64,000 nucleotides of DNA, taken from Verticillium longisporum. Taxonomy: Eukaryota; Ascomycota; Sordariomycetes; Glomerellales; Plectosphaerellaceae. Each line of letters starts with the position of its first letter. The first letter of the stretch is position 1. The notes under the pieces are model-generated. The model worked only from the letters and a program-made list of their open reading frames with translations, searched no databases and was not told the DNA's origin. The stretch spans positions 4,216,001 through 4,280,000 of the forward strand of contig JAETXT010000007.1 in the NCBI GenBank assembly GCA_019188255.1, written 5' to 3'. Below are positions 1 through 11,412 of the stretch, one piece after another. Made by a program: the position numbers and the translations under genes.

Positions 1-1256
1 TGGCTAAAGTCGGCGTACATGCCGCGGCCCAGCGGGAACGTGGCGCCGTCGCTGTCGAGCGTGCGGTTCGTCGTCGTGTCGTCCTCGACCGCCGTGTCCG
101 TCAGCCGCGCCACGAGCTCGTTGACCCAGCCGACGCCCTGCGTCGCCGCCAGCGGGTGGCCGGCGTTGAAGCCGTAGTACTTGGCCACCGTCTGGTAGTA
201 GTCGTAGCTAGCCCACTCGTCGCGTGTGAAGAGGCTGCAGAACGCCGACGGCCGCAGTTGCGCGTCCGCCACCGTCTCGTACGGGCACAGATCCATAAAG
301 TACACCGTCTCGTGCTCCGTCAGGTTCGCCCCTGGCAGCGCCGCGTTGACGCGTGCTGCGATCGGTGGCATGAAGACATCCTGCCACGCCAGCTTGGCCG
401 ACTCGCCGAGCCGCGCGAGCGGGCCGGACTCGAACGCCGGGCACAGTCCGTGACTCAGCGTGTTGTTGGCCCCGTGCCGCTCGGGAATGATGAGCATCTC
501 GTCCTCGACATCGTCCGGCGCCTCGAGCCCGTCCCGCGCCCGCGCCGCGTAGAACCCCTGCGTCCAGTTGTGACCCGTCACCACGACACGCCGCTGGCCT
601 GACGCCTGCACAGATGTCTCCGAGATGGCGGCGAGCGCCCGGTACCGTCGGTAAAACGCGGCCCCCGACTCGACCATTTCCCTCTCGCCGTACGCCGTCA
701 GCTGGTCGTGCCCGAGCGTGTACTCGTAGTCGCGGATGAATTCGTAGCCCTTGCCATAGTCCTCGACAACATCCTGGATACGGCCCACGAGCTCGAGGTA
801 CGCCTCGGACTTGCCGGCCGTGGGGTCGCGCGAGCCGTGGCGCGAGAGGACCTGCGCAAACGTGACGTCGCACTGCGCGGGAATGGCGGGATCAATCTCT
901 GACGGAACGGGGTAGAAAGGCGAGTACTGGCCCCAGAGCCGGGAGACGTCTTCCATCTCGTGTCGGCCGCGCGAGACGTGTCTGTTCCCCGAGTAAGCAG
1001 GGACGATTGGCTGCTTGCTTGTCGACCGAACCGTGAGGGTGGCTTACCTGTAAATGGTACCAGCATGCACGCCCACGAGCACGAGGGCCGTGATGCATGC
1101 TAGGGTGATGCATCCCTTGTTTCTCCTCCAGAAGCCTCGGTGGTTCTCCGGTAATGTGGGTGCTGTTGGGCTGTGTGCTGGTAATGATTCGTACTTGTGG
1201 TTGTTGTGCCCTGGGAGCCAGGCCTTCATCGAGGCTGTCGACTCCATGATGCCCAT
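1..1256 (-). CDS. Histidine acid phosphatase / phytase-like protein, membrane-anchored, 3' end off window
   Basis: Probably hydrolyses phosphomonoesters such as phytate outside the cell. Exon 1 runs 1256-1048 and exon 2 from 981 past the window edge; the intron (1047-982, 66 bp) has a GTAAGC donor and a CAG acceptor. The N-terminus has no cleavable-looking signal peptide. A hydrophobic segment near residues 48-69 (GCITLACITALVLVG) suggests a type II membrane anchor. Exon 2 opens with a WGQYSPF element followed by the catalytic RHGSR box, both typical of the fungal branch-2 histidine phosphatases. Conserved Cys and N-glycosylation sequons (NWT, NLT, NRT) follow. The frame ends at YADFS, just where the family's second catalytic box (HDN-type) is expected, so that box must lie outside. 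Start chosen at 1256 because upstream in-frame codons fall in a TG/CA microsatellite. Family call is firm; substrate is inferred. Confidence 0.85.
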
Positions 1257-1285
1257 TGTGTGGGCTTTGCCTGTGTGTATGTTGA

Positions 1286-1420
1286 CTTTGTCTCTGCGTG
1301 TGTGTGTGTGTGGACTTTGTCTCTGCGTGTGTGTGTGTGTGTGTGTGGACTTTGTCTCTGCGTGTGTGTGTGTGTGTGTGTGTGGACTTTGTCTCTGCGT
1401 GTATGTGCGCATGTGTGTGG
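1286..1420. repeat. (GT)n microsatellite nested in a minisatellite
   Basis: Four successive units of a GACTTTGTCTCTGCG block, each followed by a GT run of different length. It sits directly upstream of the phosphatase start codon at 1256, in its promoter or 5' UTR, so length changes could affect expression (inference). Confidence 0.85.
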
Positions 1421-2100
1421 ATGAAAAGAATTAAGGTAAGGCCAAGCTTTGTGTTCGACCCCGGGATCGTCTCACGATAAAAAAGCTAGGCACCCGCTCG
1501 TGATATACCCTCCCTCAATACCGGTACTCTCCCTGGCCTGGCGCCAAGGAGAACCGATACAAAGTGACACGAGCCGGAGAAGGCAAGCTCCCAAGACAGG
1601 CCGACGCGGAGAGAAGGAGGGGGGGGTCGTGAAGGGGCCCGGGCGATCCCTGGGCAGACTGGCCGGTCTTGGCTTGAGTGTTCCGTGGTAGCAGGAGGGG
1701 CAGAGACCGGAGCTGCGTCCCAAAAAGCACAGAAAGAGGGAAAAGTGAGACACGCCTTGGCAGTCGGAGTCCAAGGGTTGCAGCCACGAGGGGCGAGCAG
1801 ATGGGACGGAGTGCGAAGAAGGCGATCGATGGGCCTGGTTGATGGAGGGTCGGCGTTGATTGAAGGTTGGCGGTGACGGTGAGCTGTGTTTGATGTGCCC
1901 GGATGAGACGTCTTGGCTTGGCATGCAGGCGTGGTTTGAGGCCCAGGCAACGGAATTCCAACGGCGACAGCTGTCAGTTGCGTGGGTGCCCTATTTTTAG
2001 GCAGGAGGACCCCCTCAGCACCTCCTTCCCCCGGGGCGCGGCCGCCAGGGTTCGGTGAGCGTCGGTGGCGTTACTCTTTTCACCTCGCCAAAACATTGCA

Positions 2101-2178
2101 TTTACTCGCTTTGAATGATACTCGCGTTTACTCGCTTTGAATGATACTCGCGTTTACTCGCTTTGAATAATACTCAGC
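2101..2178. repeat. Three tandem copies of a 26-bp unit
   Basis: A 26-bp unit beginning TTTACTCGCTTTGAAT occurs head to tail at 2101, 2127 and 2153; the last copy is diverged at its 3' end. No function seen. Confidence 0.9.
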
Positions 2179-2189
2179 ATTCAGGACAT

Positions 2190-2308
2190 CAAGAAGAACA
2201 AGAACAAGAAGAAGAAGAAGAAGAAGAAGAAGAAGAAGAAGAAGAAGAAGAAGAAGAAGAAGAAGAAGAAGAAGAAGAAGAAGAAGAAGAAGAAGAAGAA
2301 GAAGAAGG
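2190..2308. repeat. (GAA)n microsatellite
   Basis: About 35 nearly pure GAA/AAG triplets, with two AAC-type interruptions at the left edge. The reverse strand gives a poly-leucine open frame that is not a credible gene. A polypurine tract this long can form triplex DNA and is a likely polymorphic marker. Confidence 0.95.
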
Positions 2309-2724
2309 GTAACATGAAAATACTTATATTCAGTCATCCCTCACTCATCATGACCGCCCAAACCACCCAGCACAGCCAAGCGTTTCTCTCACCATGGCCA
2401 AACTTCCATCACCAACGACCTCAACGCCCACACCCACGCCCACGCCCGCGCCCTCGTCGCTCTTTACAGATATCGCGAGTTGCGTTCGGGCGACACCCAA
2501 GCTCACGGTCACCAGGGAAAAGCACAGACATGGACAGAAGCCCATTTGACAGGTGTTTAAAAAGACGACCTTACACAGCCACCTCGACGACTGCCAAGAT
2601 GAAACGCCTAATCTTCAGACACTGCCCGTCCGCCTCCTCCCCTCACCCTGTCACCGCCCTGCTGCACCTTGGGCAGCTCTTCCACCGTCCCTTTCCCCGT
2701 CGAAATGCCGCACCCTTGTTTCGC

Positions 2725-5700
2725 CTACTGCTGGTGCTTGCCGCGAATGTTGAGCAGAAGCATCGACAGCGCCGCAAGTATCACTGGCAGCACACTGACA
2801 ATCTCGCCCAGACCAGCATACGCCGGCTCGATTCGGATGCGCACAAACGCCCCAGCCGCCAGCAAAATCGCAAGCACATTGTACACCGCCGACCATGCAA
2901 AGTTGAACACCATGCGGTTGTACGAGGCCTGGCTGACGTCGAGGAGGAACGGAATCCCGTCGAGGCCCGCCAGCAGGATCACGTCGGCCGCGCCCTGCGT
3001 CACGTCGCTCGACGAGAGCGCACCCCCATCTGCGCGCCGACGTGCGCCTGCGCCACTGCGACCGCGTCGTTGGTCCCGTCTCCGCAGAATATGACGTACT
3101 TGCGCTTGTCTTCCATGACGGCCGCCACGTAGTCACGCTTCTCCGACGGAGTCTTCTCCGCTGCCACTTTGTCTGCCGGGATGCCCACCGCTTCTGCGAC
3201 CGACTGCACCGCGCGAGCCTGGTCGCCCGAAACGAGATGCACCGTAATGGTGCGAGCTTGGAGCGCAGCAATGACCCGCTGAGCCTCAGGACGAAGTTGC
3301 GTGCGGAGCCCAAAGACGACCAGCGGGGTCGAGTCGCGCGTGACGACCAGCGTCGTGAGACCTTGGTCCTCGAGCTTCTTCACAGCCGGCAGCGTCTCCG
3401 TCTCTGTCCAGCGTGAGTTGCCGGCACGCAACACGCTACCATTAAACCTTGTCTCGACCCCTGCGCCAGGCACAACACGAACATCGATGACAGCGGCAAG
3501 GGATTGGACCACGCGGCTTTCGAGATGCCTTTCTGTCGCTGCTGACACGGGATGTTTACCCCCCGCGACGAGAGCCTTGGCAAGTGCAAGAGCTTCTTCC
3601 TCGTTGGCACCACCAAAAATCTCCTCGGCCACGACGTCCAAGTCGCCCTCGGTGATGGTACCTGTCTTGTCGAAGATGACATCAGTGCACTTGCGAGCAC
3701 TCTCAATGCAGTCTGCTGACTTGATGATGATACCACCTCGAGCAGCGATGCCGCCTGCAATGACAAGGACCATGGGAACGGCGAGGCCGAGAGCACAGGG
3801 ACAAGAGACAGCAAGTACCGCCACAGCATACGTGATGGCGTCAGCAACCGCCTTGCCGGTCTTCTCGTTGCGTACACGAAGACCGACCACAACCCAGATG
3901 ATGACGACAAGGACAGCAATGGCAGACACTACTGGCACAAACCAGCTGGCCACCTTGTTGGCTAGGTCTTGGATCTTGGGCTTCGAGTTGGTGGCCTCCT
4001 CGACCATCTCTGCGATATCTGTGACCGTGTTCTTGCCGGGGAGACGAGTGAGCCGGGCGGTGATGACCCCGTCGCCATTGACCGTTCCAGCAATGACATA
4101 GTCTCCCGATTGCTTGGGGACAGGGATTGACTCGCCTGTCAGCATCGACTCATCGACCTCACTGTGGCCTGAGAGCACAAACCCGTCTGTCACCACACGG
4201 CTGTGCGGCGGAATCTTGAATGTGTCGCCATACTGGAGAAGCCGGGCATCAATCTCACGGTCCTTGCCTTCTTCCACGAGTACCGCATTGCTGGACTGCA
4301 GAGATCGCATGGACACGGCTCCAACAGCCTTGACCCTGGCATATGTTGCAATCAGACGGCCGAGAAGGATCAAGGTAATGAGCAGCGTACTGGTCTCGAA
4401 GAACTCCGTTGTTTCCAGCGGTTTGTTGGCCATGCGGAAACTAAAGGCGACAATCGAGTATAGATATGCTGCTGTGATGCTTATGACGACTAGCATGTCC
4501 ATCTCGAGGACATGGCTGAAAACAAGAGCGGACAGCGCTGGCTTGTAAAACTCGGGTACCGCGATCAACTGCACAAGCGTTGCCAGGACGATCGACACAT
4601 AGGCTCTGGTCTTGTCGTCAACGAGGTTGTCGCCCCATGCAAGTACCACGACCGGGATGGTAAGTATAGCGGCCACACAAGTCTTCAGCAGCTGGTCGAG
4701 TAATCTCTTGCGCCCGCTCGCCAAAGACGGGTCGGCCTGAGGTGGCGCGAGGCCCTCAGTGCGATCGTGAATCTTGTCAAACAAATCGCGGGCGCCGATA
4801 AAACCTGGATCATAAGATAGCCTTACGGTTTTCTTGTCGAGAATCATGGCATCCATGATCCCATCTGTTGGCTCGTCGATCAAGGCTCTAGCGGCGAGTC
4901 CCGAGGCCAATACATCGAGGTGAAAGTCCCCGCCTGCCAGTCGGGTTATCTGAAATCCAGTTGAACCCTCAGCAGCTTTGATGACGTCCGTGGCTTTGTT
5001 GACAGATAAGTCAACACTGAAGTCGGCAACACTCATGACGAAATTGACGCGGACTTCAGAGACACCCGGAGTAGCCTTGAGAATACGCGTCAACTTGTCG
5101 CTGCAGCCTGAACAAGTCATGCCGTTGACGCCGACGGCGACCATCTCGATACCAGAGCACTCCTCGAGATCCTTCTGCTTCTCCCGTGATCCGCGGAGAT
5201 CAGGGGGCGCGGCCCTGACTGCGACATTTGGTGCGTTTGCTTTTTGTTTTTGACTGGTGCAGCAGCTAGACTCTTTCACCTTTGCGGTGGCGATGGGCAA
5301 GCCGTCGGTTTTGCTTCCGCATTGTGACTCCTGTCGGAGCGTTCTGCTTGTCTTGGAAGTCGATACACCGCTGGAGCAGGTCACCTTGTTTCTGGCCTGA
5401 GGAGCAGCCGCCCTACGAGCAGCGCAGCAGGAGGTCTGGGTGAGGCCGCTGTTCAGGATGCTGCGGCAGATGCATCGGGCTTGTTCGATGTATGCTTCGT
5501 AGCGGCTCATTGCGCTCTGGAGATGGGATGTACAAGCGGAGTTAAGGTGTTGGCCGTCTTTGTCGTGGGCATGGTGGTGGCCTTCGGCTTCTACACAGCT
5601 CATTGTTAGCACAAAGCACACCGAGGGGCCGTGATGTTCTCGGCACTTGGCTCTCAGTGTAAAGGACTCTTACCGTTGTGATCGGCATCCTCGTCGCAAG

Positions 5701-6693
5701 CCTTTTCGCACTCCATGGCCGCGACGGCCCAAATGCATTTTTCTGCACAGTCTACAGTCAGCTCGTGATCCATCTGTGAAAGCCACGTAACGCGCAAAAC
5801 CCATTCATTTTGTGGAACAACGCGGGCAAGTACATACCGTCACACTTCTCCTCACCTTCGCAGCAAGTGGTTGCATCGGAGCTGATGCTCGGCGAGCGGT
5901 TCTCATTGCCGCAAGCATCTTTCTCGCCGCCACAGCAGCCTGCGGAAGCCTTCGTCTGACTTTCGCAGGTGTTTGCCTGGACCTTATCACCACAGCATCC
6001 ATCACTGCAAGAAGCAGCTGGTTCCTCTGTCGAACGAGCACCATTCTCGTCGGCGCAGCAGGCGTCTTCGCATGACTTGGCGGTTTCTCTGCTGAGGTTA
6101 TTGTTCTTGGGCTGATCGCCACAGCAGCCGTCTTTGCAGGCGTCAGGGGCTGTTTTGACGGGAACGACCTCCCTCGGTTCAACAGAACAGCAATTGTCCT
6201 TGCAGCCTGAGGGGACCGTTTCAACGAGACTGGTTTCCTTTGGATCAGAGCAGCAACCGTCCTTGCAGCCCGAGGGAGCCATCTTGTCAAGGATGGTCTG
6301 TTTTGGGTCAGAGCAGCAGGCGTCTTTGCAGGCGTCAGGGGCTGGTTGGAGGGGACCGGCCTCCTTGGGTTCAACAGAACAGCAGCCGTCCTTGCAGCCA
6401 TCAGAAGCCTTTTTTTTATCGAGACTGGTCTCCTTTGGATCAGAGCAGCAATCGTCTTGGCAGGCGTCAGGGTTTGGCTTGGTAAATTTATCGCCACAGC
6501 AGGAACCGCCTTCCTCGCAGCCGTTGTCCTTCTCGCCAACCTCCGAAGTCAGAGAAGAAGAACATGACTTGTCGGCATTTGCAACAGGGCCAGTGTCGGT
6601 GGTGCCACAGCAGCCAGTGTTGGCTGCAGCGGCGGCAGGAGACGGGTCTCCACGAGAGGCGGTGTTATCGCCTGAGCAGCACCCGGAACTCAT
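2725..6693 (-). CDS. Copper-exporting P1B-type ATPase (CrpA-like) with Cys-Cys repeat N-terminus; one frameshift
   Basis: Pumps Cu(I) (possibly Ag) out of the cytosol using ATP; copper-detoxification role inferred from family. Exons 6693-5838, 5751-5674 and 5590-2725; introns 86 and 83 bp. About 1266 aa once one base is restored. Residues 1-285 carry 13 CC pairs in repeats of the type [11 protein letters not shown], which look metallothionein-like. A second Cys-rich part with a His-rich stretch ([10 protein letters not shown]) follows, then an HMA domain with GMTCSGC (about 5103-5123). The pump core shows TGES, the ion-binding SCPCALG motif, the phosphorylation site DKTGT, the HP motif (GGKHP) and [12 protein letters not shown]. 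At 3023-3027 a run of five C (G on the coding strand) is one base short: the frame hits a stop after GAQMG, while the other frame continues [12 protein letters not shown] through two membrane helices to 2725. Confidence 0.93.
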
Positions 6694-7952
6694 TGTGCAG
6701 TCAGGGTCCGTGGCAGTGTCGGAGCTCAGGCTAATAAATGCGGGTAATTGTGTTGGTATTTTGGATCTTGAAAGGATTTGAGGAAAGCAGTGAAAGATGG
6801 TAGCCGAAGAGAGGGAGCAAGGGAGAGAGGGAGAGAAAGAGGAAAAGTGCAGTGGAAGGACACAAGCTTATAAAAAACCCCGCCTGCCGTGGTGGCTGTT
6901 GCTTCCCTCTCCGAAATTCAAGCTCCGAAACCGAACGCCGACAACCGGGTGGCTCTTTCCCAACACTTACTTTTCCGGCTTTTGCAGCCCCCGATTCGCA
7001 GGGTCCTTTGGTTTTATTCTTCCAGACCGGGGGCGGCCCCATCGACTCCATTTCAGCTGCAGCGGTGCAGCGGCAGCCCCATCACAGAGGCCTGACACGT
7101 CCCCGTGTGTGTCTGTGTGTCTGTGGATGTGTGTGTGTGTGTGTGTGTCCCATGCATGGCTCCCCTCTGGTATCACCTCTGCCCTCTTCGAATCGGACTC
7201 AACATGCCCCGCCCCAGCCAAAGAACGGCCATCGGCAGGAAGGGATAGCATCTGACCCGTGTGTAACTTGCCCTGTCCCGAATGAAGCCAAGATGCAACG
7301 GTGGCAATGGCGTCTTTAAACGGGCCTGAAACTCGTCTGTTCGGCCTTAATGTAATTCCCCGAGCGGCGGGTTGAATTCACCGACGCGGCCGGGTGGACC
7401 TCCGCCATTGGACCTCCGATCCGGCCCCACATTAAATTCACCGAGCGATGGTTATGTGCGCGCGCATGGCTCGGGGAAGGCCGGGCGGAATGACCTATAC
7501 CAGGTGTCCTAATACGCCATTCATCTGCACAATGCAGAGATGCATGTAACATAGCGATGCTTCTTGCACACCGCACTTGATTGTGGCATCGCGGGCCACG
7601 GCATGGGTCGATGCGTACAGCTGCGCCCCCCGCCACTCATGTAAATGTGCCAGTAGCAAAGGTCCCCCAAGGAATCGCCCCTACAGGTCCCATGTGAGTT
7701 TATTTATCAAAAACTACGTACAGCAGGGACAAACTTAAATATACCCTGAAAATATGCTCAAAATGCCAAAGCTCTTGGCCTCAAGGGCGGCATCCATCAA
7801 TTACCTCGCATGCAAGCGGAACAACAGGGCATCACCGACCCAGCCTCTATCGGATTTATGTACAGTGGGGAAAGTGCCCCCAATGGGAGAGTTGTCTCCC
7901 AGACACTCATGGTATCACAAGAATTCCCTTCGTCCCTAAAATCTCCCCGCGT
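6694..7952. other. Intergenic region; (GT)n tract at 7102-7149
   Basis: Promoter side of the copper ATPase and 3' side of the next minus-strand gene. A (GT)n microsatellite with CT interruptions lies at 7102-7149. No convincing coding sequence or RNA gene found. Confidence 0.55.
6867..6872 (-). promoter_or_regulatory. TATA-like element upstream of the copper ATPase
   Basis: TATAAG on the minus strand, about 175 bp upstream of the start codon at 6693, in a T-rich setting. Position suits a fungal core promoter; no experimental support. Confidence 0.4.
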
Positions 7953-9575
7953 CTAAAAGGCCATCCCAACACTGGGACGCCGAAGCGTCTTGGCGCCTCG
8001 CTCCTTGCCAAAGGTGCTGACGCGCTCGAGCGGCACCTCCTCGTGCTGTTTCGTCAACGGCGTGCTGCCAGGCGACCAAGTCGTCGTGGGCGCCGTCTGG
8101 TCCTCATCTTCGGACGTCCACGTCGAGACCGTCGCGGTGCTGTCACAGCTTCGCCTGCCTCCGGCACCTTCTGGGGGCGACACGCACTGGTAGAACCCTT
8201 CGCGGCCCTTCACGGGCCGTGGCAGGTTCGTAACAGAGTCGAAGCTCATGTCGCGCGAGTGCTCAGCGGCAGCGGCCCCGCCAGGGAAGAGCCAGCTGGA
8301 TACGCGAGAGAAGGACTTCTTCTTGCGCAGAGGGGGGCGTAGCACCAGGGGCAGGGGCGGCGGTGGCTGGTGTTCGGGACCCTCGCGGCTCGGGGGCGGG
8401 GTGATGAAGGCCGCAGAGGCTTCGGCGAACGTCTTGGCACGACGGGGGATGCGCACAGGCAACTGCGAAGGCGCAGTACGAGGGCGCTCCTGGCTCAGCC
8501 GCTCGGAGAACGAGGGCGCGGCCGGTGGCAGGGCTGGAATGGAGGGCATCGGCTCCATCTCTAATGGGGCGGGGCCGTCAGCAGTCGTACACGTGCGAGT
8601 GAGATGATTCTCATGCAAATAAAGCTTACCAGTGGGCGCCATGGAATGCGCAGTCGAGGGCCGACTGCTAGCGGCGTAAAGACTCTGACGCTCAATGGCA
8701 CTGTCGATCTCCCTCTGAAGTTTTTCGACCTCGTTCATGGCACTGGCAATGCGCACCTTCATCTCGGCAACATTGGGTGCTGTGTAGGCCCGGGCTCTCG
8801 ACTTTGGTGGCACCCTCGGCGGCGACTCTTCATAAGAGGTTTGCGGTGACGCCTTTGGTTTGCGGGGGATGTGAAACGACATGGAGGTGTAACTCAGTTG
8901 ACGGTTCAGAGTGAAGTCGTCGACGCGGCTTTCCGGAAGCCGGGCCGCCGACGGCGCGGTGATGATGCTGGGATACTCAAAGTGCGGCAGGATGGGCGAG
9001 AGCTCATTGTTCGGCATGTAAATGCTCAGCTCGATCGGGCGAAAAGATGGCGGCAAAGGCGGCCGTCTAGATACGCTCTGCATGCGGCTGTACTGGGGAA
9101 ACTGAAAAGATTCTGAATGGAGGTGGCGAAAGTCGGACGGGGCGGAGATTTGCGGCCGGCGCGGTGCTGTGTTGGAGGAGGATCGCAGCCGTCTTCTCAC
9201 AGAGAGACTGGCGCGGACGGATGATGCGAAGCTCTTTTTCGAGGCATGTCCCTTTTCTGATGATGAAGCGCTACCTGACCGGTGAGGCTCCTGTCCTCGA
9301 CCTGCGTACGGCCTCGGCACGGGCAAAGGCTGGTCGCGTAGCACCCTCATCGATCTCTTCTCTGCCATTACTTCTTCGTGGGTCAATATGCGTTCACTTT
9401 CCGTCGGCATGGCTCTCGGGCGACACGATAGGAAATGCGTCATCGGATCCGTGTTCTGGGACTCACTTTGATCGGGCTTATCATCCAGACAGCCAGAAAG
9501 AGGTGCGCAGAATTGGGAGACAGAAGAGCGCCATGTTGCGTAGGCTCCCTCCAGCATGCCACTCAAGCCCTTCAT
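7953..9575 (-). CDS. Hypothetical disordered Pro/Ser-rich protein
   Basis: I do not recognise a domain. The frame is open for 642 codons from 9881, but the first 102 have no protein-like character, so I prefer ATG 9575 (MKGLSGMLEG); a later ATG in MPTESERILTHEE is another option. The protein is rich in Pro, Ser and Arg with several PPxP and RPP stretches, which may bind SH3-type domains. One short helical/coiled-coil segment (VAEMKVRIASAMNEVEKLQR) lies mid-protein. The C-terminal region has basic KKKSFSR and acidic TSEDEDQ patches. A 69-bp in-frame segment, 8629-8561, has a GTAAGC donor, a CTGAC branch point and a TTAG acceptor, so it is probably an intron; removal gives about 517 aa. Filamentous fungi have many such poorly characterised, possibly regulatory or cytoskeleton-linked proteins; no function is claimed. 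Confidence 0.7.
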   Translation of the reverse strand: MKGLSGMLEGAYATWRSSVSQFCAPLSGCLDDKPDQSESQNTDPMTHFLSCRPRAMPTESERILTHEEVMAEKRSMRVLRDQPLPVPRPYAGRGQEPHRSGSASSSEKGHASKKSFASSVRASLSVRRRLRSSSNTAPRRPQISAPSDFRHLHSESFQFPQYSRMQSVSRRPPLPPSFRPIELSIYMPNNELSPILPHFEYPSIITAPSAARLPESRVDDFTLNRQLSYTSMSFHIPRKPKASPQTSYEESPPRVPPKSRARAYTAPNVAEMKVRIASAMNEVEKLQREIDSAIERQSLYAASSRPSTAHSMAPTGKLYLHENHLTRTCTTADGPAPLEMEPMPSIPALPPAAPSFSERLSQERPRTAPSQLPVRIPRRAKTFAEASAAFITPPPSREGPEHQPPPPLPLVLRPPLRKKKSFSRVSSWLFPGGAAAAEHSRDMSFDSVTNLPRPVKGREGFYQCVSPPEGAGGRRSCDSTATVSTWTSEDEDQTAPTTTWSPGSTPLTKQHEEVPLERVSTFGKERGAKTLRRPSVGMAF

Positions 9576-11412
9576 AACTGCTGGCAAGGTGTCGGCATCC
9601 ACATGCCTGGCTCTTTGTTCTGCAAGCTTTGTTCTGCCAACTTTGTTCTGCAAGCTAGGGGGAACACACGAACGAGAGAGGCGAAAACTGGAGCTGGTAG
9701 GGTGGGAAAAAATAACGAAAGACGGCCAGCGATCTGACGAACAGAATGAGAGAACCAGGGAACAGCTCAGGTGCCTAGACCCAGCAGCGGCGACGCGGCA
9801 GGAAATGCGAGATGGCGAGTGATTAAGAGTCAAGGCGACGCCGAAGACGAGTGCCCACTCGGGCTCATGTTGGATTCCCATTTCGACCTCACATCAGCGG
9901 CTTCATAGGCCAAGCTGAGAAAAGACGGTCGTGGGAGTTCGTCGTAGGGGTGCGCAGAGAGGCACATGATAGGCCGTGATGCAGCGGCCGCGGGCCAGTC
10001 GGCGCTTAGGATTGCAGAGTGTGGTCGGATTCGAATGGCTGGCGCTACACCATCAGATGGCCAGCCCCACCATGCCGACCCAGTATTGCCAGTCGTGTAA
10101 GATGCGGGTGATGGCTCAGCGAGTCGATGTCTTAGAATGCCTTGGTCTGGTCACTCGAAGCCACCAAGTCGCTGCCACAAGTCTCCGCGAAGGGGGTCGC
10201 GTGCGTGATTTAGATTGGGCGTCTGGCGAGAAGAGGGTTCCCCTTTGATCTCGACATGGATCCCATCCTGGAAGTCGTCACAACAACAGCTCCCGGGAGC
10301 TCGTCCTGTAGGGCACGGCATGGCCTAAAACGTGCAACATTGTCAGGAATCGCAGGACGCAGAGCCAATCCCCTCGCTGCTCCGAGACGCGGAAGACGTG
10401 CCCAGCGCGGCCGCAACCGTAGCAGGGGTCCGCCGCCTTTCTTAGTTTGCCGTTGTATTCGGATCTGTCATCGCAAAACACGACCTGATGCCAGTCTCGG
10501 CGCCGGATTTGTTTTGCACAGAAAAGCTGACTTGGCCGAACGTGAGACGATGATGCATTGAAAGAAAAGGTGGGTGTGGATGCAAGGCATCGGCAAAACA
10601 ATGCGGGAAGCCTAATGAGCAAGCAAGAGCCAGGTGCCGTTCTCCGGTAGGACAATAACGGCGCAGGCGGCGACGAAGTCAGAGAAGGCGAAGCCTTTGG
10701 TGTGGCCCACTGTCTTTGCCTCTCCCTAATAATATCATCATGACGAGCCTTGATTGCTCGAGTCAAGGCTGGGTGCCCTCCGCAGGTAAGATATGTACGT
10801 CAAGGTGGCTGAGAAAGCCTTCTCTCACATGCTTCGAGAAGCGGCTGATCGACCACGGATCGTCGAGAGCGACGGTCTTCCATCGTCATCTGCCCATGGG
10901 GCTGAAGCTGAAGGTGTAGGTCGGGATACAACCGATCTGGAAAATGATGATAGAAGCGGGCTGCGGCGGGCTTGGGTGCATTCGAGTACATTCAGCTCGG
11001 GTGAGGACCAGTGAGGGGTAGCACCCTCGCCATCACGTGCACACTCAACTTACCTCAGCAGCCTCGAATTATAAAGAACGGGCCCACTTCGGCAAAAGTC
11101 GTTGTATCGGCGGAAGCTCTGGTTCCTGGGGTGGAAGGTGGCTCCAGAAATTTTGGTGGTTGAGGAAGAGAACACCTGGCTGTCTGAGTCCGGAGTGACG
11201 TACCTTTTTATTAGTACCCCAATCTGTCGAGGGACACGCACCAGAAGGGAATCACATCAGTAATTCCGACCACCTGTCAAGTCGACCGACGCTGGATCTC
11301 ACGCTTTCTCTTGCAAGCTTATCCTTCCCTTTTCCCTTTTTGAGCACCCGCGTCAGCTGTTCAGTGATCACTGTCAATCTCTCCCGATCAAGCAACCTCA
11401 CGAACCATCACC
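9576..11412. other. Intergenic region between divergent genes
   Basis: Shared upstream region of the disordered-protein gene (-) and SEC62 (+). A 162-codon minus frame at 10278-10766 contains a CYGCGRAGH stretch but lacks the last Cys of a zinc knuckle and has no other gene-like features. Nothing else supported. Confidence 0.5.

Larger units (their letters stand above)
1257..2724. other. Intergenic region rich in simple repeats
   Basis: Lies between the 5' end of the phosphatase and the 3' end of the copper ATPase. It holds the three repeat tracts listed separately. Open frames here are either low-complexity translations of repeats or overlapping frames without recognisable domains, so I call no gene. 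Confidence 0.6.

Noticed and set aside
2128..2337. Minus-strand poly-leucine open frame
   Set aside because: It is a translation of the (GAA)n microsatellite, with no gene-like flanks.
10278..10766. Possible zinc-knuckle (CCHC) protein on the minus strand
   Set aside because: CYGCGRAGH lacks the final Cys and the rest of the frame shows no domain or splice partners.
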